Shown here piece after piece: positions 8,583-16,852 of a stretch of DNA of 64,000 bases. Under the pieces are notes generated by a model. It saw only the letters and a program-made list of their open reading frames with translations. It was not told where the DNA came from and made no database searches. Both the position numbers and the translations under genes were made by a program. Source of the DNA: Trichomonas vaginalis G3 (lineage: Eukaryota; Parabasalia; Trichomonadida; Trichomonadidae); contig NC_067206.1 of assembly GCF_026262505.1 (NCBI RefSeq), positions 37,401,896-37,465,895 on the forward strand, in the 5' to 3' direction. Each line of letters opens with the position of its first letter. Position 1 is the first letter of the stretch.

Positions 8583-9118
8583 CGGGAATCATCTTGCTGT
8601 GAACCAACTTAAGAGAACAGCTATATGAAACACTCAAAGACTTTCGCCCTTATCCTTTAACTTACAATTGGAAAGAAGATGAAAACAAACACGGTTCTTT
8701 CTCCTGGAATCTTTCCATTGTGTGCTCCAGCTGGTGTAGCTGCACATCCATTCGAAATATATCCAAATTGCATTACGAAAACAATATGCATATATCACAA
8801 CAGCCGCTTTAGATATTCCTGAACGGATACCAGATGGAGAAGAAGTTTCAATAATATCTGTTCAAGCAAACCGATGTTGCAATGCCACTTACAGTATGCA
8901 ATTTCACTCACTCAAGCAGACAATTCTATCAAAATCTTGAGTTCGTTTTTACTGGCGCAGCCAAAATGCTTCTCAAAAAACCAGAACAAACCAAAATAAC
9001 CATCTTCTTATCTGGTTATTGTGAAGATGAAGACAATTCGGACGAAGAAGAAGAAGAGGAGGAAACAAGCGAAGACTCAGACGATATCCAGTTCATTTCC
9101 ATCCGTAAAAAACATTAA
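8583..9118 (+). pseudogene. Nucleoplasmin-like (NPL) domain protein remnant in Maverick A
   Basis: Short coding pieces follow the plan of the nucleoplasmin-like N-terminal domain found in histone chaperones and some nuclear FKBPs: a HPFEIYPN piece, a YITTAALDIPE piece with PDGEEVSI after it, and FVFTGAAKMLL with ITIFLSGYCE leading to a long Glu/Asp tail. The domain forms acidic pentamers that bind histones or basic proteins. It lies just inside the right TIR, so it seems to be element cargo. It is broken. The match is by pattern recognition only. Confidence 0.5.
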
Positions 9119-9148
9119 AGCAAACATTTCAGAATAAAAACCTCATTT

Positions 9149-9201
9149 TATACTAAACATCTTCGGGGCTAGAGGGCACGAAGTGCCTGGAAGCCCCACT
9201 A

Positions 9202-9212
<11 letters not shown>
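9149..9212 (-). repeat. Maverick A right terminal inverted repeat
   Basis: Reverse complement of 1529-1592 with several differences: GGCACTTCGTGCC replaces GGCGCGTTGCGCC, so the small hairpin is kept while both arms changed. It runs into the poly-T tract. Confidence 0.8.

Positions 9213-9235
<23 letters not shown>
9204..9235. repeat. 32-base poly-T tract between Mavericks A and B
   Basis: Uninterrupted run of 32 T. It is the exact junction between the right end of A and the left end of B. Its length in the assembly is uncertain. Confidence 0.9.
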
Positions 9236-9239
<4 letters not shown>

Positions 9240-9325
9240 AAATATTTTCATGAATGAAAGATTCACTACCATAATGAAATAAAAAAATAAAAAAATAAAA
9301 AAATTTTTAAAAATTCATGTCTTAC
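9236..9325 (+). repeat. Maverick B left terminal inverted repeat
   Basis: Ninety bases, identical as far as I can read to the reverse complement of 26791-26880. It includes three TAAAAAAA words and ends in an ATGTCTTAC that could act as a start codon. Confidence 0.92.
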
Positions 9326-9358
9326 ATTTTTGAATAATTTATTTTTATTTTGTATGAA

Positions 9359-10468
9359 ATGAGCGTCAAAACTAACGACGTTAAAAAATTGGGATTCACA
9401 AATGAGGAAATAAAGGATATATTAGAGGAGGCGGGTTATGAAGTTAGTAAATATTATTTAAGAAATTGTCAAAAATTCGCGGAGTTTTTAAATGAGTTTG
9501 ATTATGATGGAAAAATGAATAAAGATGATGTTATAAATTTCTTATATCCCACATCTAAAGAAGAAAAACCAAAAGAACCTGATGTTTTCCCTGAATATTA
9601 TGAAGAACGGATTAAAGATGATGATGAATACGATGAAATTGAAAAACTGGAAAAAATAAGAGATGAAATAGATGAAAAAATTAAGGAATTAAGAGAAGTT
9701 GAAAAATATAATGAAAATGAAGTAGAGGGTTTAATGAATATCCCAGCTTCAGAATCAGAAGTTCAGAAATCTCATGAAGAAAGATATAAAAATTATGTCT
9801 CAGAATCAACACAAAATTTATTAGATGGTGAAATAGACGAAACACTTTCAGAAGAAGGTACTAAATTTATACGTAAACATAAGTTACAATTTATTGATAA
9901 TGAAGAATACCCTTGTATCTTACTTTCACCACCTTTAGATTCCGAAAAATTCAAAAAAGCTCTTAAAAACGTGACATATGCAACTAATACGATTAAGAAA
10001 GAAGATCATGATATTTACACAAATTATTATTTAAATAAATGCACAGGTGTTGATAAAGTTTTTGATTTATTAGATAAAATATCAAAAGAAACCATTGGAA
10101 CCTATAAAATTTTGTGTGATTGTGGTTTCATTATTGAAGATACCAATAATGTTTCATATGAAAGAACAGCACCGAAGGAAGATGAAGTGGAAAAGTCTAT
10201 ACCATTCGTTATTAAGAACATAAAAGATATGAAAACTTATAAACATTATATTTATTCATTTATTTCAGAAAAAATGGAAGCAACCCATAAAACATCTTCT
10301 CATCATTTTATAGCTATTCATACATTCCTTTTCAAAGTTGTGAAATTAAATAAGACAGGAATTAGATTTAATGTATCAGGGTACACATTCTTGAGTAAAT
10401 TAAAATGTATTCGTCACGTCGCAGATGATAAAAATTTATGTGTTCTTAATTCATTTTATGGGCTTTAA
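9359..10468 (+). CDS. 369-aa helical protein, first gene of Maverick B, unknown
   Basis: The ATG at 9359 (MSVKTNDVKKLGFTNEEI) is the only sensible in-frame start. Residues 1-65 look like a small helical, EF-hand-like or winged domain (FDYDGKMNKDDVINFLYP). About 85-125 is a charged coiled coil and 150-369 a mixed domain with CDCGFIIEDTNN and a Ser/His-rich part (KTSSHHFIAIHTF). It is next to PolB with the same strand and a 45-bp gap. The position would suit a replication accessory or terminal protein, but no motif proves it. Confidence 0.6.
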   Translation: MSVKTNDVKKLGFTNEEIKDILEEAGYEVSKYYLRNCQKFAEFLNEFDYDGKMNKDDVINFLYPTSKEEKPKEPDVFPEYYEERIKDDDEYDEIEKLEKIRDEIDEKIKELREVEKYNENEVEGLMNIPASESEVQKSHEERYKNYVSESTQNLLDGEIDETLSEEGTKFIRKHKLQFIDNEEYPCILLSPPLDSEKFKKALKNVTYATNTIKKEDHDIYTNYYLNKCTGVDKVFDLLDKISKETIGTYKILCDCGFIIEDTNNVSYERTAPKEDEVEKSIPFVIKNIKDMKTYKHYIYSFISEKMEATHKTSSHHFIAIHTFLFKVVKLNKTGIRFNVSGYTFLSKLKCIRHVADDKNLCVLNSFYGL

Positions 10469-10513
10469 AAAATAAACTTTATTTTTATTTTTTAATTTTT
10501 TATTCTTACATAA

Positions 10514-13500
10514 ATGAACAAAAACGGAACCGCTAAAATGAATGATAATCAAATTAGAGCAGAAGGTAGAAGGTTATTTAAACGCTTCTATAACATTCCT
10601 GATGGTGTTAATCCTAAAACTCGTAGAAGTTATTTAAATGAAGCAATAGATTCATATGAAGGGTTTGACATTTCATCAGAAAGTGAGAGATTAGCGAGAA
10701 TGTTAAATGTTAATATTGATTTCTATTATTGTGATCCTCAACCAGAAGACGTGGACATAAATAAGGTAGACTTTCCATTAGTGGAATCAATAATGATAGA
10801 TCCAGAATTTGAAACAGTAAATATTTTATTAACACAGAGTCCATGTGGAAAACTTCACGCTGACAGAATAACAGACGTTGAAGCACTCACCGGCTATAGA
10901 GTTTGTCCATATTGTAAAGAAGAAGTTTATTCTATCCGTGATGATCCAGAAAGGAAAAACCAAAGAAGATTTTTAAAGCATTGTGAGAAATGTAAAGAAA
11001 ATAATGGAAGATTAATTCAAGACGTTCAATTGCAAAAGACACAGCAACCATATGCACCACATATTACGAAACAGAAGATATATCAGTGGTTATTAGCTCA
11101 CAATTTGCAGAAATATTATAAACCGACAAGATATTATATTACTTTTGACTTCGAAACATTAGAGACTAAAGAAGAATTACAACTTTCTGAGTGTGCAACT
11201 TTGAACGCTTACTTAAAACCATTCATGGTATCATCAACGGTTAAATTAAATGATAAAACATATATGAGGAATTTTTGCTTAACTTCAAGTGATTCTTTTA
11301 TTTCTGATTGGATTGAGTTTTTATTTTCAACCTGTTCATTAGTTGCTAAATCAAATATTGAACAATATGAAGAATTATTGAAGTCCCATACATTAAATGA
11401 AAAACAGAAGGAAGCATTTAAAGAACTTCTAGATGAGGAATTCAATAAAGTGAATATCATAGGTTTTAATTCGGGAAAGTTTGATTTAAATTTAATTCTT
11501 CGTGATTTAAACACTGCAAAATGGAAAATAAAATCAATGCTGGGTTCATCTTCACAATTTAAGCAAATCATTGTAAAGAAAACAAACGTTCCATATGAAT
11601 TGAGATTTATTGACATCAGAAATTATATAGCGGGTGGGACATTAGACCAATTCACTCAAGATTTCGGAAACAATAAATCACGTGTTAAATCCTTTTTCCC
11701 TTATCAATTCATCACATGGGAAAATTACGAAGAAGAATTATATAAAGTGGAACCATTCACTCAAGATTCATTTTATTCAGCATTAACTCAAGAAACTATA
11801 TCAGATAGTGATTATCAAATATATCTCAATGATGCTAAAAATTTTAAGAATAGATTAGAATATTTTATTCATTATTGCAATAAAGATGTTGAAATTATGA
11901 TTGACCCAATTGATAAAATTATTGAAGAAACATTTGTTTATAAAATTGATATGCTTCATAATCTTTCTTTATCATCGAATGCTTCAATGATTCGTTACGC
12001 TTTAGCATATAAAGACTTTAATCCTAATGAAAAATATCCTGAGGAAGAGATAGAATCAAGTTTTGAATTAACGAAAAAGTATTGGAAATATAAAATTGAA
12101 TCATATAAGAAACAAGATGAAAAAGCAGAAAGGGATACTAAAAATAATGTTTCAATGGATGATTTTCAATACTATCACGATTTAATCCTTTCATCTAAAT
12201 GCAAAATGTGTGGTAAAGCGTTTACATATGCAAATAAACCAACATTGGATAGAATCGATAATGAAAAACCACATACCAAAGAAAATTGTCAGTTAATGTG
12301 TTGTTATTGCAATGTCGTAAAATCAAATAAAGATGAAGATGTTCAACGTTTAAGAATCAATTTAAGAAATTATGCATTAAAAAATAATTTACCAATGACT
12401 TTAGATTCAGTTGAAGCTTATCACATTCTCCGTAATGGAATTACTGGTGGTTTATCAAATGTTCAACATAGAGTAAATCTTAAAGGAATCACGCACATTA
12501 ATAAACTTTCATATAATCCAGAAACTAAAACTGTATCAAATGAGGACACCACCAACATTATGACTCATTTCGTTGGAGTTGACTTTAATTCATTATATCC
12601 TTCATCATTTTCATCTAATCCTCATGATTTCATTCAATATACTGACCATAAAATGTATATGCCGGGAAGATTGAATGGTGTCCTCATTTGTGATACAGCA
12701 ACAAAGAAAGCAAAAGCACTGGGAATAATTAAGAAGAAAAATACTTTATTCGTGGCTGAAGTAAAGGGTCACATTGATGAAAAATACATTAATGATTACA
12801 TAAACTTTTTACCGATAATAAGAAACTTAGATATTATCACAGATGAAAAAACAATTGGCAGTTTTATGTATAATTACATGAAATCAAACAATCTACCGGT
12901 TGACCAGAAACAGAGAAAATTAACTCAGTTAGCATCAACACACAACCAATATCAACCATTTTCTTCTTATTATCTTTGGTATCTAATAGACAGATTTCAT
13001 TTTATCATCGATGATATTCAATCAATTTTAACATTTACTAAAAACACTTGTTTTAATGAATTTGCGAACAAATTTATGAACGAAAGACAAAAGGCTGAAT
13101 TAGAAGGAAATAAAGGAAAAAGTTTATTTTGCAAAATTTCACTTAATGGATCATATGGTTACGATGCAATGAATACACAAAATTACGCAAAGACTAAAAT
13201 AATGAATGCACAGAAGTCACGCGTTGCATGTATGTCAAATAAGTTTAAAAACATAAGAGAAATAGGTGAAGATACATATCAAGTGATGCTTAAAGATAGA
13301 TTTTATAGATGTGATACATGTTTACAAGAGGCATTCTTCACTTTAGATAATGCTAAATACTGGTATTTGGTTTTCATTTATGATTTTATGTATAAATGCA
13401 TGAATGTTAATCGTTTTCATTTCATTGAAGGTGATACTGATTCATCTTATTGGGCAATCGCTGGCGACCCAAATCTTCCTAACACTCAAGCATTTCAAGC

Positions 13501-13960
13501 AATTGTAACCGATAAACAATTTTATGATAAAAACATTTTCAAATTCGCACCATTTGATTTCTTTTGTTTTGATGAGAAATTTAAACCTAAATTAAAGAAT
13601 AAAGCTGAAGAAAAAGCACATGAGAAGAAGTTATTGGGTTTAGCAATTGAGAAACAAGGTGATAACATGGTTGCTTTATGTCCTAAGTGTTATACATCAT
13701 TCAACGGTTCAATTGATGGAAGTGATTTTAAAAAGATTGCACAAAAAATGAAAGGTGTTAGTTTACGACAAAATAAGCAATTAACACCTAAAAAATATTT
13801 GGATATAATAAATGATAAAGTGATATTTGATGGTCAGAATATTAATTTACAACTTAAAAACGGGTCAATGACTCGCTTAACAATCGGTAAGACTGCATTA
13901 ACAGGAGCACACACTAAGGCTGTATGTTGTGAAAATGGATGTTGTATGCCATTTATTTAA
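10514..13960 (+). CDS. polB: Protein-primed family B DNA polymerase, Maverick B
   Basis: Open frame of 1,148 aa. An N-terminal Cys4-like finger (CPYCKEEV and HCEKCKEN) is at about 137-165. The 3'-5' exonuclease has FDFETLE (Exo I, about 218), GFNSGKFDLN (Exo II, about 320) and YCNKDVEIM (Exo III, about 457). The polymerase has VDFNSLYPSSF (motif A, about 690), KISLNGSYGYD (motif B, about 874) and EGDTDSSYW (motif C, about 975). Between exonuclease and palm lies an HNH/zinc-ribbon-like insert with CKMCGKAF, LDRIDNEKPHTKENCQ and CCYCNVVKSN. It copies the element from a protein primer at the ends. Length and motifs fit Maverick PolB. It looks whole. Confidence 0.95.
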   Translation: MNKNGTAKMNDNQIRAEGRRLFKRFYNIPDGVNPKTRRSYLNEAIDSYEGFDISSESERLARMLNVNIDFYYCDPQPEDVDINKVDFPLVESIMIDPEFETVNILLTQSPCGKLHADRITDVEALTGYRVCPYCKEEVYSIRDDPERKNQRRFLKHCEKCKENNGRLIQDVQLQKTQQPYAPHITKQKIYQWLLAHNLQKYYKPTRYYITFDFETLETKEELQLSECATLNAYLKPFMVSSTVKLNDKTYMRNFCLTSSDSFISDWIEFLFSTCSLVAKSNIEQYEELLKSHTLNEKQKEAFKELLDEEFNKVNIIGFNSGKFDLNLILRDLNTAKWKIKSMLGSSSQFKQIIVKKTNVPYELRFIDIRNYIAGGTLDQFTQDFGNNKSRVKSFFPYQFITWENYEEELYKVEPFTQDSFYSALTQETISDSDYQIYLNDAKNFKNRLEYFIHYCNKDVEIMIDPIDKIIEETFVYKIDMLHNLSLSSNASMIRYALAYKDFNPNEKYPEEEIESSFELTKKYWKYKIESYKKQDEKAERDTKNNVSMDDFQYYHDLILSSKCKMCGKAFTYANKPTLDRIDNEKPHTKENCQLMCCYCNVVKSNKDEDVQRLRINLRNYALKNNLPMTLDSVEAYHILRNGITGGLSNVQHRVNLKGITHINKLSYNPETKTVSNEDTTNIMTHFVGVDFNSLYPSSFSSNPHDFIQYTDHKMYMPGRLNGVLICDTATKKAKALGIIKKKNTLFVAEVKGHIDEKYINDYINFLPIIRNLDIITDEKTIGSFMYNYMKSNNLPVDQKQRKLTQLASTHNQYQPFSSYYLWYLIDRFHFIIDDIQSILTFTKNTCFNEFANKFMNERQKAELEGNKGKSLFCKISLNGSYGYDAMNTQNYAKTKIMNAQKSRVACMSNKFKNIREIGEDTYQVMLKDRFYRCDTCLQEAFFTLDNAKYWYLVFIYDFMYKCMNVNRFHFIEGDTDSSYWAIAGDPNLPNTQAFQAIVTDKQFYDKNIFKFAPFDFFCFDEKFKPKLKNKAEEKAHEKKLLGLAIEKQGDNMVALCPKCYTSFNGSIDGSDFKKIAQKMKGVSLRQNKQLTPKKYLDIINDKVIFDGQNINLQLKNGSMTRLTIGKTALTGAHTKAVCCENGCCMPFI

Positions 13961-13988
13961 TACAATTTAAAATTTTATTTTTAATAAA

Positions 13989-14084
13989 ATGCCACAGAAG
14001 AGACAAAAGGAACCGTTGAATGATGCGATTCAATATGTAAATAATGGTTTTGATACTATGATTCAAAGAGGTGGGCACCCTTAA
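13989..14084 (+). CDS. 31-aa protein between polB and integrase
   Basis: MPQKRQKEPLNDAIQYVNNG to RGGHP. It has its own T-rich box (TTTTATTTTTAATAAAATG) and sits in a 147-bp gap between two large genes, so it may be translated. Function unknown. Confidence 0.4.
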   Translation: MPQKRQKEPLNDAIQYVNNGFDTMIQRGGHP

Positions 14085-14107
14085 ACATTTATTTTATTTT
14101 TATATAA

Positions 14108-15628
14108 ATGAATAGCGTAGATTTAAAAAATTTGATTGATGATTTAGTACTTAATCAAAATTTTCTTAGTTATTATGAATTAAAATCATATCTCCAAAAA
14201 TATAATAATAATATAACGGGTGATGATATGGAATATTATTATCCATATTATAAAAATGAAATTTTGAAATATCATAATAAAATAATTTCTGAAATTAAAG
14301 ACAAAATTAAAAATAATGAATATACAAAGGGAAAAACTAAATCACAACTTAAACAGTTGAAAGATTTCAAAAATAAAGTATTAACAGAAGAAGATATTGA
14401 TGAATTATATAAATTATATAATCCTGAGCCGCAAAAGCCAAAGGAACAAAAACAAAAGGTGCAAAACACCCAGGTCCTTCAGACCATAAATGAAGCACAA
14501 GCTTTAATTTATGATTCATTAGTTAAACCATATTCAGCCCGACTTTTAAATGAAGATCAACTTTTGGAATTCTTCCTTCAACATAAACTCGAAGCGGGAA
14601 AGTATATCAAACCTTTATATACAGCATATTTAAAACAAATGAATATAATACATCCAGAATTAATGAAGGGGGGAATGAAATCCAGAATCAAAGCAGATAA
14701 AATTAAACCACTTTCAATACCAAAACCTCCAACGACAGTACCGCCTCCTCCTTCAGTTAATCCTTCATCATTCACTTTATTATATCCATTTCAAACATTA
14801 AAGAAACAAAAAGATTTTAAAAAGGATTTCAAAATATTAAATAAACCAATTGATCCGAAAATTCAACCGTTAAAGGAAAAATTTAGTCGCCCTTCATTTG
14901 CTCCATATCCATATTCATACGAAATCGATCATTTAGAATATTCAAAAGGAAACGTTACTTATTTATTTGCCATTAACATTAACACTAGATATTTATATTG
15001 CATTCCAGTGAAAGGGAAAACAGAACAGGAAACAAGAAGAGCTATTCAATACTTACTAGATCATGAAAGAGTAGATAATATCAGGGGTGATGGTGATAAA
15101 GGATTTCAGGCAACTATGATTCATTATTTCCCACAAATTAATTTTTTCTTCTCATCCTCTCCATATACGTTTCATAATAAAATAGTTGATGCGGTAATGA
15201 GAACTCTTAGAGATGCGTTAGGGGTTAACGGTCAGATATACTGGGATGGAAATCATGACTCCATCATACAACAGTTAGTATATTATTATAATAATACATG
15301 GCATAGAACTATAAACATGAAACCAGTGGAAATGAAAAATGATATTTCAAAAGAATGGGAATATATTAGAAAGCAAATGGAAAGGTTGAATGATGTTAAA
15401 CGTGAACAAATTAATTCGGGGCTCATGAATTTTAAACAAGGGGATAAAGTTTTGATTCATCTCGATTATGGAAAAACTGATAAATCAATGACAAAAAGAA
15501 GACGAAGATTTGACACAATAGCTGAATTTGTTAGATATACTAACGGCAATGCATTAGTTGAAGTTGACAATAAATTAATAGAAATTCCAATTTATTTTAT
15601 TACCCCATTATATTTAAATAATATTTAA
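14108..15628 (+). CDS. int: Retroviral-like integrase, Maverick B
   Basis: Open frame of 506 aa. Residues 1-200 are helical with a coiled coil and a Pro-rich linker (PKPPTTVPPPPSVNPSSF at about 210-228). The RNase-H-fold core runs about 265-410 with YEIDHLEY, IRGDGDKGFQ and FHNKIVDAVMRTLRD as the three catalytic blocks, followed by YYNNTWHRTINMKPVEM, typical of Maverick integrases. A C-terminal chromo/SH3-like region has FKQGDKVLIHLDYG and NALVEVDNKLIEIP. It joins element ends to target DNA. It is transcribed with polB. Residues 116-126 (NTQVLQTINEA) share both peptide and DNA sequence with the fibre N-terminus. It looks whole. Confidence 0.92.
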   Translation: MNSVDLKNLIDDLVLNQNFLSYYELKSYLQKYNNNITGDDMEYYYPYYKNEILKYHNKIISEIKDKIKNNEYTKGKTKSQLKQLKDFKNKVLTEEDIDELYKLYNPEPQKPKEQKQKVQNTQVLQTINEAQALIYDSLVKPYSARLLNEDQLLEFFLQHKLEAGKYIKPLYTAYLKQMNIIHPELMKGGMKSRIKADKIKPLSIPKPPTTVPPPPSVNPSSFTLLYPFQTLKKQKDFKKDFKILNKPIDPKIQPLKEKFSRPSFAPYPYSYEIDHLEYSKGNVTYLFAININTRYLYCIPVKGKTEQETRRAIQYLLDHERVDNIRGDGDKGFQATMIHYFPQINFFFSSSPYTFHNKIVDAVMRTLRDALGVNGQIYWDGNHDSIIQQLVYYYNNTWHRTINMKPVEMKNDISKEWEYIRKQMERLNDVKREQINSGLMNFKQGDKVLIHLDYGKTDKSMTKRRRRFDTIAEFVRYTNGNALVEVDNKLIEIPIYFITPLYLNNI

Positions 15629-15647
15629 TTTTTTTAATTCGTAAGAA

Positions 15648-15911
15648 ATGAGTGACAACGAAGCAGTCAAGAGTCCAGACGATGAATATAAAAAGAAACT
15701 AAACAGAATTAAATCAAAAATATGCTATTACAAAAAGAAGCCGCAATGTGGTGGGGTTGAAAACGATAAAGAAATAATCGAAAAATTAGAAACTTATCAT
15801 TCAATCATTAAACTGAGTGAAGCAAAAATAAAAGAATTTAATAGAATAAATAAATTGGTTGGAAGAGATGAATTTAATAAAGATGAATTTTTAAACTCAA
15901 TCCAAATTTAA
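15648..15911 (+). CDS. 87-aa charged protein, Maverick B
   Basis: MSDNEAVKSPDDEYKKKLNR followed by a lysine-rich helix with KICYYKKKPQCGG and an acidic coiled-coil end. It starts 19 bp after the integrase stop behind a TTTTTTTAATTC box. It has two cysteines and no recognised domain. It is the last gene before the repeat island. Confidence 0.55.
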   Translation: MSDNEAVKSPDDEYKKKLNRIKSKICYYKKKPQCGGVENDKEIIEKLETYHSIIKLSEAKIKEFNRINKLVGRDEFNKDEFLNSIQI

Positions 15912-15921
15912 TTTTTTCAGT

Positions 15922-15985
15922 GCTACCATGTTACCATGTGCTACCAGGTTAATTAACTTCTCTGAAAAAATGAGACAACATGACA
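15922..15985 (-). repeat. Iteron block, left edge of island
   Basis: On the minus strand it reads as iterons (CCTGGTAGCA, ATGGTAACA, TGGTAGCA) after TCAGAGAAGTTAATTAA, the order seen three times at 51.3-51.7 kb in element C. Confidence 0.8.
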
Positions 15986-16024
15986 TTTAGACAACAGTCC
16001 TGGAAATAAATGTTTACGTTAATG

Positions 16025-16095
16025 TTTTGTCATGATTTCATCGTATATGCTTTGTCATGACTTCATCGTAAATGATTTGTCAAGACTTATGAAGG
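16025..16095 (+). repeat. Short run of the 25-bp word array of element C
   Basis: Three consecutive words of the type TTTTGTCATGACTTCATCGT, the same minisatellite that fills 36.7-55.8 kb. Confidence 0.85.
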
Positions 16096-16280
16096 AGGCG
16101 TTGAAGATGTTATACCATCTAAGAACTTGAGAGAGTCGAAGCCAACACATCTGGGTCCATTAGAGCGGGAGTACTGGAAAGAATAAGAAAATTCTTCTAA
16201 ACTTTTTCATTAGATGTAAATCAGACATGAACGAGAACAGTCATGATATCATTAATGGTACCATTTATTTACACCAAAAA

Positions 16281-16330
16281 ATAATGTTTAGGGTAGATGG
16301 TTAGATCTAACCTCATTTCTACCCTCAAGA
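16281..16330. other. Covarying hairpin, GGTTAGA type
   Basis: AATAATGTTTA, then GGGTAGAT, GGTTAGATCTAACC and TCTACCC. The inner palindrome centres on AGATCT and the outer arms GGGTAGA/TCTACCC pair with each other. Element C has the same flank with different arms. Confidence 0.85.
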
Positions 16331-16346
16331 TTTACAAACGTTTAAC

Positions 16347-16717
16347 GTGATATACGTTATGAATTTTCATGAATTTTATATATTAATGTTTTCGTTAAGC
16401 CACTTTGTGCCGTCAGTCAGTCAGTTTAGGAAAGACTTTAGAAAGTTGTTGGAAAATAAGTCCTGGGAAGAGTATTATAAGGCATTTTGTGAAGAATATA
16501 GCAACCGCCGGAATTCAGACGGTTGCTTTTTTATACAAAATTCATGCAGGAAATTCTTGAGTTTTGGTTGAAAGAATACGGTCGAGCCACTTTTGGCTCC
16601 ACCTCAAAACAAGCATTTTATGAGCTTACTAAGGGTGTTATAAATGAATTCAAAGGTATTTACATACATCCTGACCTCGTTCATTTTGTTGCTGAATTCA
16701 GCAAAAATAATGTTTAG
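16347..16717 (+). pseudogene. Two overlapping short frames in the island, probable winged-helix remnants
   Basis: The first frame contains FRKDFRKLLENKSWEEYYKA, the second EILEFWLKEYGRATFGSTSK and FKGIYIHPDLVHFVAEFSKN. The spacing of aromatic residues recalls the C-terminal domains downstream of the element C helicase, but similarity is weak. A GC-rich stem with a T-run lies between them. Probably a decayed gene of the island. Confidence 0.35.
16501..16532 (+). terminator. Stem-loop followed by six T
   Basis: GCAACCG (16501-16507) pairs with CGGTTGC (16520-16526), followed directly by TTTTTT. The form is that of a factor-independent terminator, unusual for trichomonad DNA. It could equally be a chance hairpin inside a decayed gene. 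Confidence 0.35.
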
Positions 16718-16790
16718 GGTAGATGGTTAGATCTAACCTGATATCTACCCTCATTTCTACCCTCATGAATTTTCATGAATTTTCATGAAT
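16706..16790. other. Covarying hairpin, GGTTAGA type, second copy
   Basis: Same AATAATGTTTA flank and GGTTAGATCTAACC core, then two TCTACCC arms and three TGAATTTTCA words, the right flank shared with the hairpins in element C. Confidence 0.85.
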
Positions 16791-16852
16791 TTCCTTAAGA
16801 CAGAAGAAATAAAGTTAGTTTTATTTTTATTTTTTTATTTTGTATAAAAGAT

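Larger units (their letters stand above)
1529..9212. mobile_element. Maverick/Polinton A, short and broken
   Basis: The element is bounded by inverted copies of a sequence of about 60 bp that starts next to an A/T run and contains GGTAGTGGGGCTTCC. Inside are a DNA adenine methyltransferase, a penton-like protein, a collar-type fibre, a retroviral-like integrase and small basic or hydrophobic proteins typical of Maverick virions. I see no PolB, packaging ATPase or clear major capsid, and at 7.7 kb it is about half the usual Maverick length. It is a fossil with roughly ten breaks plus an assembly gap. The TIRs differ at several bases, so it is older than Maverick B. No target duplication could be fixed. 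Confidence 0.8.

Noticed and set aside
9350-9358. Upstream TTG start for the first gene of Maverick B, and similar non-ATG starts at 17964, 21073, 56677 and 60654
   Set aside because: In each case an in-frame ATG follows within a few codons, preceded by the usual T-rich box; non-ATG starts are not expected here.
11209-11616. 135-aa minus-strand frame inside polB
   Set aside because: Shadow frame in a clear polymerase gene; no motif.
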